Source: Sphingobium limneticum (GTDB lineage: Bacteria; Pseudomonadota; Alphaproteobacteria; Sphingomonadales; Sphingomonadaceae). From it: DNA of 64,000 nucleotides. The notes under the pieces are model-generated. The model made no database searches. It had not been told where the DNA came from and worked only from the letters and a program-made list of their open reading frames with translations. The stretch is from the NCBI RefSeq assembly GCF_008710155.1, contig NZ_VYPZ01000004.1, positions 240,903-304,902 of the forward strand. The letters run 5' to 3'. Position numbers and translations under genes: made by a program. Below, one piece after another: positions 48,864-57,500 of the stretch; within the stretch, counting starts at the first letter, position 1, and the number at the start of each line of letters is the position of its first letter.

Positions 48864-50282
48864 TTGCAAGCGGAAATCGAACTCAAGCTGGAACTGTCTG
48901 CGCAAGCGGCTGAAATCTTTGCGCAATGGCCGCCCTTGCTGGGGTTGGACGGCGAGACGGCGACATTGCATGCCACCTATTTCGACACGCCCGATCATCG
49001 GTTGGCCCATCAGGGCGTGAGCCTGCGCATTCGCCGATCGGGGCGGCGGCGCATCCAGACGGTCAAGGCGAATGGACGTGGCGGGGCTGGGCTGTTCGCG
49101 CGGGATGAGTGGGAAAGGCCCGTGCGTGGCGATACGCCGGTGCTGGATGAAGGCAATCCGGTGGCGGCGCTGCTGGGCGATGCGGTGGCCGATGTCGTGC
49201 CGGTCTTTGCGGTGATCGTGGAGCGGCGGACTTGGCTGGTGCCGCAGGATGGCGCGCTGATCGAACTGGTTCTGGACCGTGGCGTGGTGCGGGCTGGCGA
49301 TCGGGAGGAGCCGATCTGCGAAATCGAACTGGAGTTGAAAAGCGGTGCGCCGGCGACCTTGTTCGCGCTGGCGCGGCGGATCGACGCGGATGTGCCGGTG
49401 CGGACCGGGGTGTTGAGCAAGTCGGAGCGTGGCTATCGACTGACCAAGGCCTTGCCCAAGGCGCACAAGGCGGAACCGATACGGCTCGATCCCGATGCGA
49501 CGACCGGCGATGCCCTTGGGCGGATCGTGGCGCTATGCCTGCGCCATTATCGGTTGAACGAGGCGCTGCTGCTGGAAGGCTATGTGCCCGCCGCGCTGCA
49601 TCAGGCGCGGGTTGCGATCCGCCGGTTGCGCACGGCGTTGAGCGTGTTCGGGCCGCTCCTGCGAGCGGAGGAGGTGGCGGGGTTCCAGGGCGAGTTGCGC
49701 TGGCTGGCGCATGTGCTGGGCGAGGCGCGCGATCTGGACGTGCTGTCGGTCGATGATGCGGCCGGGCATGCGGTGTTGGAAGCGGCGAGGACGCAGGCGC
49801 ATGCACGCGTGCGGCAATGGCTGGGCTCGGCGCGGGTGCGCATGTTGATGCTCGACCTGACGCAATGGCTGGCGGATGGCGCGGGTCTGGGCGACGAAGC
49901 CGCGCAGCCTATCGCACCCTTTGCGGCGGATCGGCTGCGCAAACGCCGCAAGCGCGTCGCCAAAGGCGGCAAGCATATGAAGCGGCTGAGCGACGAGGCG
50001 CGGCATGCCGTGCGAAAGGATGCGAAGAAGCTGCGCTATGCTTCTGAATATTTTGGCGATCTTTTTCCCGTCAAGACGGCGCGGCGGTACAAGCGCTTCA
50101 TTGGGAAGCTGGAAGCGATGCAGGACAGGCTGGGCAAGCTCAACGATCTGGTGACGGCCCCCGCCACGCTGGCGCGGATCGGGCTGGCGAGGGAGGCGGA
50201 CATGGCGGACAAGCCGAAACTGCTCCGCGCTGCGGCGAAGGCGCATGGCAAGTTGGTGGAGGCTCAGACTTTCTGGGCTTGA
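48864..50282 (+). CDS. CYTH and CHAD domain protein (inorganic triphosphatase-like)
   Basis: A 472-residue protein. The N-terminal CYTH domain begins with the ExExK motif (AEIELKLEL) and continues with TYFDTPDHRLAHQGVSLRIRR and EICEIELELKSG; such domains hydrolyse triphosphates with divalent metals. The C-terminal CHAD domain is helical and rich in conserved His, Arg and Lys (LHQARVAIRRLRTALSVF, DEARHAVRKDAKKLRY), the pattern known to bind polyphosphate. The TTG at 48864 was chosen because GAGAGGAAG lies just upstream and the ExExK motif follows at once. It sits beside a PhoB-like array. Confidence 0.88.
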   Translation: MQAEIELKLELSAQAAEIFAQWPPLLGLDGETATLHATYFDTPDHRLAHQGVSLRIRRSGRRRIQTVKANGRGGAGLFARDEWERPVRGDTPVLDEGNPVAALLGDAVADVVPVFAVIVERRTWLVPQDGALIELVLDRGVVRAGDREEPICEIELELKSGAPATLFALARRIDADVPVRTGVLSKSERGYRLTKALPKAHKAEPIRLDPDATTGDALGRIVALCLRHYRLNEALLLEGYVPAALHQARVAIRRLRTALSVFGPLLRAEEVAGFQGELRWLAHVLGEARDLDVLSVDDAAGHAVLEAARTQAHARVRQWLGSARVRMLMLDLTQWLADGAGLGDEAAQPIAPFAADRLRKRRKRVAKGGKHMKRLSDEARHAVRKDAKKLRYASEYFGDLFPVKTARRYKRFIGKLEAMQDRLGKLNDLVTAPATLARIGLAREADMADKPKLLRAAAKAHGKLVEAQTFWA

Positions 50283-50933
50283 TTACCCCCAAGTGCGTTC
50301 CCGATACCATTTGGTGATGACGTGTTTCACGCCGGTTCGCACCTTCATGCCATGATGGATGCTGGCGGGATTGGGTTCGCCTGAACTCAGGCGATTATTC
50401 CATATCAGCAATTTGCCCGTTTCGGGCTGGACCGTCTTGCCGATCTTCGTGAAACGGGTGGCGCCGCCGGCGGCCGGTTCGTTCAAATAGATCATCAGCG
50501 TCCAGGTGCGGTTGCCCGCGACCGAGCAATAGCGCGTATAATCCGCGCCCTTGGGGTCGAAATAATCGGTATGCGCCTTGAATTCCTGCCCGACATCATA
50601 GCGCTGACCCTGGATCGGTTCGCCATGGGCCGTGGCGATGCCGGCAAAGGCGTCCAGCCGCGCATTGATCGCGGCGACGAAGGTATCGGCATGGTCGAGG
50701 TCGCAGGTTTCGCTGGTGCGGAAATAACCGTCGCCATTGGCGTCCGCGATGGTCGAAGGGCGGCGGCTGGCGTCGATCCGCTCGACCAGCGCGGCACAAT
50801 CCTGCACATTCAGAAAATCGCGCTGGATGAACAGCGTCAATTCCTTGCTCGGCACGCGCTGGATGCGGGGGTGGGACGCGATCCAGGCAGGGTCGGCATC
50901 GATATTCAACGGGGCGTCGATCTGGTTCGTCAT
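50283..50933 (-). CDS. 2-oxoglutarate/Fe(II)-dependent oxygenase, prolyl 4-hydroxylase type
   Basis: A 216-residue cytoplasmic enzyme with a double-stranded beta-helix. The iron ligands are in HTDYFDP (His and Asp) and in SIHHGMKV (His), and the 2-oxoglutarate-binding basic residue lies in KHVITKWYRERTWG. YLNEPAAGGATRF and FLNVQDCAALVERID also fit the P4Hc family. The substrate is unknown. The ATG at 50933 gives MTNQIDAPLN. It converges closely with the CYTH-CHAD gene and is divergent from gspC across a PhoB-like array. Confidence 0.87.
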   Translation of the reverse strand: MTNQIDAPLNIDADPAWIASHPRIQRVPSKELTLFIQRDFLNVQDCAALVERIDASRRPSTIADANGDGYFRTSETCDLDHADTFVAAINARLDAFAGIATAHGEPIQGQRYDVGQEFKAHTDYFDPKGADYTRYCSVAGNRTWTLMIYLNEPAAGGATRFTKIGKTVQPETGKLLIWNNRLSSGEPNPASIHHGMKVRTGVKHVITKWYRERTWG

Positions 50934-51026
50934 GGGCGATCCGAAAAGGCGAAGATGATGGAAAGACGTCGCCACGCCTATCTTCCGTCGTTGAAAATGC
51001 AAGTCGCGGGACACCGCTATTACGCC

Positions 51027-51055
51027 ATGTCATATATCAGTCATATAACTGTCAT
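51027..51055 (+). promoter_or_regulatory. Probable Pho box upstream of gspC
   Basis: Three 7-bp direct repeats ATGTCAT, CAGTCAT and CTGTCAT are separated by the 4-bp A/T spacers ATAT and ATAA, an almost exact match to the consensus CTGTCAT-AWAW-CTGTCAT. A -10-like TAAGAT starts 8 bases after the last unit (51063). Orientation and spacing point to gspC, whose start is 64 bases downstream. Confidence 0.72.
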
Positions 51056-51118
51056 TCTGGAGTAAGATCACCCGCCTAGCTGGCCCCTAGGGAATAAACG
51101 GGGGCGTGCTTCACCATC

Positions 51119-51976
51119 ATGCGTGTGCCACTTGGCGATAGGATGCGCGGTTTCAGGCGCGAACGGTCGGTATCGCTCCCGGCGATCGACTGGCTGGCGC
51201 TGCTCGAAAAGCTGCTGCTGGTGGTGCTGGCGCTGCAACTTGTGCGCCTTGTCTGGGCCGTGGTGGTGCCGGTCGGCAGCTTTGGCCCGTGGGAAGGGCG
51301 GCAGGCGCAGACGCTGTCTCCCGCCGCACGCCAGGCGCTCTTCGCCAGCTTCGACCCCTTCTTCCGCAGCGGTGCGCCGCAACAGGCCGGCAGCGGTGTC
51401 GTCACCTCGCTGGCGCTGACCCTTTACGGCATACGGCTGAATGAAGGGTCGGGGCTGGGTTCGGCCATCATCGCTTCGCCCGACGGGGTGCAGAACAGCT
51501 TCGCCGTGGGCGATGAGGTCATGCCGGGCGTGGTTTTGAAAGCCGTTGCCTTTGACCATGTCACGATCGACCGGGGCGGGGCGGAAGAGCAGATTTTCCT
51601 CGACCAGTCGACCCCGGCGCCCGAAGCGGAGCCTGCTCCGTCGAGCGGCGAGGGTTGGCAGAGCGCCGCGCCACCGCCGCCCGCGCCGCCTGGTGCCGGC
51701 CCTAGCGTCGACAGCCTGAAGCGCGACATCGGCTTTGCCCCGCGCTTGCAGAATGGCCGTGTGACGGGGCTTGCCGTCCTTTCAAAAGGGCCGGGCTTTG
51801 CCGGCGTGGGGTTCAAGCCTGGCGATATCGTCAGCCAGGTCAATGGCCAGCCGATCGGATCGGCCGGCGATCTTCAGACCCTTCAGAACCAGATCGCGCC
51901 CGGCGCGCGCCTCTCCCTGACCGTCGAGCGCGGCGCCGCCGTCGCATCGGTCAATATCATAGTGCAAGGCCAATGA
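51119..51976 (+). CDS. gspC: Type II secretion system protein C
   Basis: A 285-residue inner-membrane protein: short cytoplasmic N-terminus, one transmembrane helix (LLEKLLLVVLALQLVRLVWAVVV), a periplasmic homology region (LTLYGIRLNEGSGLGSAIIASPDGVQ to DHVTIDRGG), and a C-terminal PDZ-like domain (GFKPGDIVSQVNGQPIGSAGDL). GspC links the inner-membrane platform to the secretin GspD and helps select substrates. It is the first gene of the operon, directly behind a Pho box. It overlaps gspD by four bases. Confidence 0.9.
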   Translation: MRVPLGDRMRGFRRERSVSLPAIDWLALLEKLLLVVLALQLVRLVWAVVVPVGSFGPWEGRQAQTLSPAARQALFASFDPFFRSGAPQQAGSGVVTSLALTLYGIRLNEGSGLGSAIIASPDGVQNSFAVGDEVMPGVVLKAVAFDHVTIDRGGAEEQIFLDQSTPAPEAEPAPSSGEGWQSAAPPPPAPPGAGPSVDSLKRDIGFAPRLQNGRVTGLAVLSKGPGFAGVGFKPGDIVSQVNGQPIGSAGDLQTLQNQIAPGARLSLTVERGAAVASVNIIVQGQ

Positions 51977-54180
51977 CCCGCAAACTCCTCCTCTCCGCAG
52001 CCACCGCGCTCGCCCTTGCCACGCCCATCGCCGCGCCTTTGATGGCGCAGCAGACGCTGAACGTGCGTGATGCCGATATCCGCGCCTTCATTCAGGATGC
52101 GGCGCGGGTAACCGGGCGCACCTTCATCATCGACAATAAGGTGCAGGGGAAGGTGTCGGTCGTGACCGATCGGCCGCTGTCGCGCTCCGAATATTTCGAG
52201 ATCGTGCTGTCGACCCTGCGCGCCAATGGTCTGGTCGCGGTGCCGGCACCGGGCGGCGCCTATCGCATTCAGCCGGCCGATGGCGCGGCCGGCCAGCCCA
52301 GCAGCGTCGGCCGTGCGGCCAATCGCAACAGCTTCGTCACCGAAGTCTTCCGCCTGCGTTCGATCGACGCCGCGAGCGCGCTGGAAACGCTGCGCCCGCT
52401 GGTCAGCAAGGAAGGCTCCGTCACCGCCAACCGCGCCGGCAACAGCGTGGTCGTGGCCGACTATGCCGACAATATCGCCCGCATCCGCCAGGTGATCGCC
52501 CGTATCGACCGCGACACGGCGGCGACACAGATGGTGATGCTGAAAAATGCCGGCGCGCGCGAAATCGCGACGTCCTTGCAGGCGTTGGTGGCTAGTGGCG
52601 GCGGCGAGAATGCCGCGCCTTCGGCCGCGACCGTGGTGCCGATCGACAGCAGCAATGCGGTCGCGATCCGGGGTGATGCCAATACCGTCGCCCGGCTGGT
52701 GGCGATGGCGCGCCAGTTGGACCAGCAGGCGGCAAGCGGCACGGAAATCCGCGTCTACTGGCTGGAACATGCCGATGCCGAAAAGCTGTTGCCAGTGTTG
52801 CAGCAGCTTGTGGGTCAATCGACCAGCCAGCCGGTGACGGCCTCCACCCCGGCGGCCGGCGGCGCGGCGCCTGCGTCTCAGGCAGCGGCACCGGTGGCGG
52901 CAGCGTCCTCCTCTTCGTCGCCCAGCGGCGGCGGGATATCCACGCGTGGCCCGGCGATCGTCACCCGCTATGAAGGCGCCAACGCCATCATCGTGGCGGC
53001 CAATAGCGATGTGCAGCGGATGCTGGGCGAAACCATCCGTCAGGTCGATACCCGCCGCGAACAGGTGCTGGTCGAAGCCATCATCGTGGAGATCAGCGAT
53101 GCGGCGGCCAAGAAGCTGGGCGTGCAATTCCTGATCGGTAGCACGAAGACGGGCTTTGCCGCGACCAATTACAGCAACGCTTCCCCCAATTTGCTGACGC
53201 TGGCGGGCGCTTATGGTGCGACGCAGTTGGGCACGACAACGACCACGGTGGTCGCGGCCGACGGTACGCGGACCACGACTGAGGTGCAGAATAGCGGCGA
53301 CCTCGCCAGCAGCTTGCAGGAGGCCGCACTCAGCAGCCTGCAAAGCGCGACCGGGATCATCGGTGGCCTTGGCACGCAGATCGGCAAGAACGGTATTTTC
53401 GGCGCGATCATCAATGCGGTGAAGTCCGACACGGAAAGCAATCTGCTCTCCACGCCATCGGTGATGACGCTGGACAATCAGAAGGCGTCCATCCTGGTCG
53501 GCCAGCAGGTGCCCGTCACCACCGGCGAGGCGCTGAGCCAGAATTTTGACAATCAGTTCCGTACCGTCCAGCGCCAGGATGTCGGGATCAAGCTGGAGGT
53601 GAAGCCGCAGATCAATACCGGCGGCGCGATCAAGCTGTTCCTGAAACAGGAAGTGTCGAGCGTGGCCGGGCCGGTCAGCAACTCCAGCAGCGACCTTATC
53701 ATCAACAAGCGTGAGATCGAGACGACCGTCACCGTGGACGATGGCGAGATCCTCGCGCTGGGCGGTTTGCTGGACGATAATGAGCGCAAGACGATCGAGC
53801 GCATCCCGTTGCTGTCCGACATTCCGGGGCTGGGCGAACTGTTCAAATCGCGCAGCCGCAGCCGGTCCAAGACCAATTTGATGGTCTTCATCCGCCCGAC
53901 CATCCTGCGCACCAAGGAAGATGCGCAGCGGTTGACGCAGCAGCGCTATGGCTATGTGCGCGGCATGCAGTTGCAGCGCAATCCCGACATGGAGCCGACC
54001 ATCGACGAACTGGTGCGCGACTATATGGGCGCGACCCCGCCGGTCGCGGCGCCGCCGGGCGATGCCGTGGTGCAGCCCGATGCGGGCGCGACGCCATCGC
54101 AGGTCATCGAACCCAGCGTCCGCCAGTCGAGCGGCGTGGTGCGACCGGTCGAGATACCGGCAAGCGGAGAGAAGAAGTGA
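51973..54180 (+). CDS. gspD: Type II secretion system secretin D
   Basis: A 735-residue outer-membrane secretin with a signal peptide ending PLMAQ. N0 to N3 domains are visible (LNVRDADIRAFIQDAARVTG; FVTEVFRLRSIDAASALETL; MVMLKNAGAREIATSLQALV), with a Ser/Ala-rich linker in N3. The barrel domain contains LLSTPSVMTLDNQKASILVGQQVPV and the closing INKREIETTVTVDDGEILALGGLL. It forms the multimeric channel for folded proteins. A short Pro-rich tail follows. Confidence 0.95.
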   Translation: MTRKLLLSAATALALATPIAAPLMAQQTLNVRDADIRAFIQDAARVTGRTFIIDNKVQGKVSVVTDRPLSRSEYFEIVLSTLRANGLVAVPAPGGAYRIQPADGAAGQPSSVGRAANRNSFVTEVFRLRSIDAASALETLRPLVSKEGSVTANRAGNSVVVADYADNIARIRQVIARIDRDTAATQMVMLKNAGAREIATSLQALVASGGGENAAPSAATVVPIDSSNAVAIRGDANTVARLVAMARQLDQQAASGTEIRVYWLEHADAEKLLPVLQQLVGQSTSQPVTASTPAAGGAAPASQAAAPVAAASSSSSPSGGGISTRGPAIVTRYEGANAIIVAANSDVQRMLGETIRQVDTRREQVLVEAIIVEISDAAAKKLGVQFLIGSTKTGFAATNYSNASPNLLTLAGAYGATQLGTTTTTVVAADGTRTTTEVQNSGDLASSLQEAALSSLQSATGIIGGLGTQIGKNGIFGAIINAVKSDTESNLLSTPSVMTLDNQKASILVGQQVPVTTGEALSQNFDNQFRTVQRQDVGIKLEVKPQINTGGAIKLFLKQEVSSVAGPVSNSSSDLIINKREIETTVTVDDGEILALGGLLDDNERKTIERIPLLSDIPGLGELFKSRSRSRSKTNLMVFIRPTILRTKEDAQRLTQQRYGYVRGMQLQRNPDMEPTIDELVRDYMGATPPVAAPPGDAVVQPDAGATPSQVIEPSVRQSSGVVRPVEIPASGEKK

Positions 54181-55715
54181 GCGATCAGTCGCAAGCTGTT
54201 GAATTTCCTTCGGCGCCATCGCGGCCGATCGACATTCCCTATGTCTTCGCGCGCAAACATGGCGTGGTCATGCTGCCGGTGGAGGGCGATCGGCTGACCA
54301 TCGCCGTGCGCGAGGGCAGCGATCCGCGCATCCTGCTGGAAGTCCGGCGCCATCTGGCGCGCAGCTTCGACGTCATCTTCGTCGCGCCGGGCGAGTTCGA
54401 CCGGCATCTGTCCAACCATTATGCGATGGAGGGCAGCGCGGCGGCCATGGCCGGATCGCTGGAGGTCGGCGCGGACGAGCTGGATATTCTCGCCGCCGAT
54501 ATTCCAACCGCCGACGATCTGCTCGACAGCGCGGACGATGCGCCGGCGATCCGCCTGATCAACGGCATCATCGCCGAAGCCGCGCGGCAGGGCGTGTCGG
54601 ACATTCATATCGAACCCTATGAAACCGGCCTGATCGTGCGCATGCGCGTAGATGGCGTGTTGCGCGAAACGCTGCGCATGCCGCCCCATGTCGCGCCGGT
54701 GGTGGTCAGCCGCATCAAGGTGATGGCGCGGCTGGACATCGCCGAACGGCGCGTGCCGCAGGACGGGCGCATCGGCCTGACGCTGGGCGGCAAGCTGCTC
54801 GACGTGCGTGTATCCACCCTGCCGAGCCGGGCGGGCGAGCGGGTGGTGCTGCGCATATTGGATAAGGAAAATGCCGGCATTACGCTCGACCTGCTGGGCA
54901 TGACAGGCACACCGGACCGGATTTTCCGCGAAGGGCTGAGCGAACCGAACGGCATCATCCTGGTCACCGGGCCGACCGGGTCGGGAAAGACCACGACGCT
55001 GTATGCGGGCCTACGCCAGTTGAACGATGGGTCGCGCAATATCCTGACCGTCGAAGATCCGGTCGAATATGCGATGGAGGGCGTGGGCCAGACGCAGGTC
55101 AATGCCAAGGTCGGCCTGACCTTCGCGGCGGGCCTGCGCGCGATCCTGCGCCAGGATCCCGACGTCGTCATGGTCGGCGAAATCCGCGATCGCGAGACGG
55201 CGGAGATTGCGGTGCAGGCGTCGCTGACCGGGCATCTCGTCCTGTCCACGGTCCACACCAATGATGCGGTCGGCGCAATCACCCGTATGCGCGACATGCG
55301 GGTCGAACCCTTCCTGCTGGCCTCCACGCTGCGCGCGGTCATCGCCCAGCGCCTCGTCCGACGCCTTTGCCAGAGCTGCCGTGAGCCGGTACAGGCGGAC
55401 AAGTCGGCCAGCGCGCTGCTGGGCTTCGATCCGGGCACCATCATCTATCGGGCCCGCGGCTGCGACGCGTGTAACGGCTCCGGCTATAAGGGCCGGATCG
55501 GCGTGTTCGAGGCGATCCGGGTGGACGACACCATCCGCCGCCTGATCAACGACGGCGGCGACGAATCGCTGATCGCGCGTCACGCCTTCCTGAATGCGCC
55601 GAACCTGGGGTCCGCCGCGCGGGCGCTGGTGCGCGATGGGCAGACTACGGCGGAGGAGGCGATCCGCGTGTCGCGCCGCGATTCGGTCGAGGCGGAAACC
55701 ATCGCCGATGGCTGA
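54177..55715 (+). CDS. gspE: Type II secretion system ATPase E
   Basis: A 512-residue cytoplasmic ATPase that drives pseudopilus assembly. Walker A is GPTGSGKTTTLYAG, Walker B is DPDVVMVGEIRDRETAEIA, and the His box is TGHLVLSTVHTNDA. Two CxxC pairs (CQSCREP and CDACNGSGY) form the zinc-binding element. The start is GTG at 54177, overlapping the gspD stop; the end overlaps gspF by 8 bases. Confidence 0.95.
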   Translation: MSDQSQAVEFPSAPSRPIDIPYVFARKHGVVMLPVEGDRLTIAVREGSDPRILLEVRRHLARSFDVIFVAPGEFDRHLSNHYAMEGSAAAMAGSLEVGADELDILAADIPTADDLLDSADDAPAIRLINGIIAEAARQGVSDIHIEPYETGLIVRMRVDGVLRETLRMPPHVAPVVVSRIKVMARLDIAERRVPQDGRIGLTLGGKLLDVRVSTLPSRAGERVVLRILDKENAGITLDLLGMTGTPDRIFREGLSEPNGIILVTGPTGSGKTTTLYAGLRQLNDGSRNILTVEDPVEYAMEGVGQTQVNAKVGLTFAAGLRAILRQDPDVVMVGEIRDRETAEIAVQASLTGHLVLSTVHTNDAVGAITRMRDMRVEPFLLASTLRAVIAQRLVRRLCQSCREPVQADKSASALLGFDPGTIIYRARGCDACNGSGYKGRIGVFEAIRVDDTIRRLINDGGDESLIARHAFLNAPNLGSAARALVRDGQTTAEEAIRVSRRDSVEAETIADG

Positions 55716-56925
55716 TTTCGATTATAGCGTCATCGACCCGGCCGGGCGGGAACGCAGCGGTAGCATGAAGGCCGCCACGATCGAGGATGCGCGCGCCAAG
55801 CTGGATGCGCGCAAGCTGTTCATCGTGCGGATCGAGCCGGGCGCGGTCGAAACGGCGCGCAAGCGGGCGGGCCTGTCGCTGCGCACGCCGCGCCTGTCGG
55901 CCAAGGAATTGACGCTTTTCACCCGCCAGCTGTCGACGCTGATCCAGGTCAGTCCGCTCGAAGAATCGCTGCGTACCATCGGCAAGCAGAGCGAGCAGGA
56001 TCATGTCCGCGCGATCGTGGGCAAGGTGCATGGCGGGGTGCTGGAAGGGCGGCGGCTGGCCGATGCGCTGGGCGCCGAACCCAAAAGCTTCCCGCCGCTC
56101 TTTCGCGCGATGATTTCGGCCGGCGAAAGCTCCGGTAGCCTGCCCACCATCATGGAACGGCTTTCCGACCTGATGGAACGGCAGGCGGTGATGCGGTCCA
56201 AGGTTTTGACGGCGATCGCCTATCCGTCCGTGCTGGCGACCTTCGCCATATTCGTGGTCGCGGCGCTGATGATCTTTGTCGTGCCCAAGGTGGTGGAGCA
56301 ATTCGACACGGTGGGGCAGGAATTGCCGCTATTGACCCGCATAGTGATGGGCGTTTCCGCCTTCCTGGCCGCTTATTGGTGGCTGCTGCTGATCCTGATG
56401 GTGCTGGGCGGCGTGGGTTTCTGGCGCGCGATGAAGGTGGATCGCTTTCGCTATCGCTTCGACGCCATGCTGCTTGGCCTGCCCTTGCTGGGCCGGCTGA
56501 TCCGGGATCTGCATGCGGCACGGATGGCGCGCACCCTGTCCACCATGATCGCCAGCCGCCTGCCGCTGATGGAGGGCCTGTCGCTGACCGCCAACACCGT
56601 CCACAACCGGGTGCTGCGCAAGGCGTCGGACGAGATTGTGGAAGCCATCCGGGGCGGTGGCAGCCTGTCGGCCGCGCTGCGCCGGGCTGGCGTGTTTCCG
56701 CCGCTGCTGGTCTATCTGGCGGCCAGCGGCGAAAGTGCCGGGCGGCTCGACACGATGCTGGAGCGCGCCGCAGACTATCTGGAACGCGAATTCGACAGCT
56801 TCACCTCCGCCGCGCTGGCGATGCTGGAGCCGATCATCATCATATTGATGGGCGGCATCGTCGCCGTCATCATCCTGTCCATCCTGCTGCCGATTTTGCA
56901 GCTGCAAAGCCTCACCGGGGCTTGA
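55708..56925 (+). CDS. gspF: Type II secretion system inner-membrane protein F
   Basis: A 405-residue platform protein with two cytoplasmic GspF domains and three transmembrane helices (around VLATFAIFVVAALMIFVV, WWLLLILMVLGGVGFW and the C-terminal IIIILMGGIVAVIILSILLP). Signatures are FTRQLSTLIQVSPLEESLRTI and FRAMISAGESSGSLPTIMERL, repeated in the second half as LVYLAASGESAGRLDTMLERA. It ends 11 bases before gspG. Confidence 0.94.
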   Translation: MADFDYSVIDPAGRERSGSMKAATIEDARAKLDARKLFIVRIEPGAVETARKRAGLSLRTPRLSAKELTLFTRQLSTLIQVSPLEESLRTIGKQSEQDHVRAIVGKVHGGVLEGRRLADALGAEPKSFPPLFRAMISAGESSGSLPTIMERLSDLMERQAVMRSKVLTAIAYPSVLATFAIFVVAALMIFVVPKVVEQFDTVGQELPLLTRIVMGVSAFLAAYWWLLLILMVLGGVGFWRAMKVDRFRYRFDAMLLGLPLLGRLIRDLHAARMARTLSTMIASRLPLMEGLSLTANTVHNRVLRKASDEIVEAIRGGGSLSAALRRAGVFPPLLVYLAASGESAGRLDTMLERAADYLEREFDSFTSAALAMLEPIIIILMGGIVAVIILSILLPILQLQSLTGA

Positions 56926-56936
56926 AGGAGTTGAAT

Positions 56937-57500
56937 ATGAAGCAATTTTCTATCCGCACCCTGTTCCCCGGCGAAGGCCGGGGTCCAGATGACGCAGAAC
57001 AGCGTCAAGGCCCTTGGGCCCCGGCCCGCGCCGGGGGGCGCTCATCATCCGATGAGCGCGGATTTACGCCCTTGAGGCGTTCCGCCGAAAACGGCTTTAC
57101 GCTGGTCGAACTGATGGTCGTGATCGTCATCATCGGCCTGCTGGCGACGATCGTGGCTATCAATGTCATCCCGGCGACCGACACGGCGCGGGTCGAGAAG
57201 GCGAAGGCGGACATCGCGACGATCGAGCAGGCGCTGGAGCAATATCGGCTCGACAATCTGACCTATCCGGCCGGGTCGGACGGGTTGCAGGCATTGCTGA
57301 ACCCGCCGGCGTCGCTGGCGCAGCCGCAGCGCTATCGCCGGGGCGGTTATATCAAGAAGCTGCCCGACGATCCTTGGGGTCGCGCCTATCTCTACACCGT
57401 GCCGGGGCGCAAAGGCGCTTTCGACATCAGCTCGCTGGGCGCGGACGGCCAGCCGGGCGGCGAGAGCGAAAATGCGGATATCTATTCCAGCGAGCTTTGA
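56937..57500 (+). CDS. gspG: Major pseudopilin G with an unusually long prepilin leader
   Basis: A 187-residue prepilin. The ATG at 56937 has a strong AAGGAG Shine-Dalgarno. The cleavage site is NG|FTLVELMVV, giving a 53-residue leader instead of the usual 5-15. Residues 10-37 of the leader are encoded by a dispersed CCCCGGC palindrome. The mature part is a typical GspG: Glu5, hydrophobic helix, IEQALEQYRLDNLTYP, GLQALLNPP and DPWGRAYLYTVPG with the calcium-loop region near the end. An in-frame TTG at 57072 would give a 7-residue leader but has no clear ribosome binding site. Confidence 0.92.
   Translation: MKQFSIRTLFPGEGRGPDDAEQRQGPWAPARAGGRSSSDERGFTPLRRSAENGFTLVELMVVIVIIGLLATIVAINVIPATDTARVEKAKADIATIEQALEQYRLDNLTYPAGSDGLQALLNPPASLAQPQRYRRGGYIKKLPDDPWGRAYLYTVPGRKGAFDISSLGADGQPGGESENADIYSSEL
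56962..57040. repeat. Dispersed palindrome pair, family B, copy 1 (inside gspG leader)
   Basis: Two hairpins with the same arms (CCCCGGC / GCCGGGG) lie at 56966-56983 and 57019-57036, preceded by CTGTT and joined by GTCCAG...GGG. The same arrangement recurs at 57507-57582. The element is read in frame within gspG. Confidence 0.85.
57051..57126 (+). repeat. Direct repeat copy 1: prepilin junction of gspG
   Basis: About 75 bp nearly identical to 57591-57666. It encodes the string GFTPLRRSAENGFTLVEL and the following MVV, so the GFT motif occurs twice in each copy. Both copies follow directly after a family B palindrome pair. Confidence 0.85.

Noticed and set aside
51883..54219. 778-codon open frame on the minus strand opposite gspD
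   Set aside because: It is antisense to a secretin with all family motifs; its His/Arg/Asp-rich composition is typical of shadow frames.
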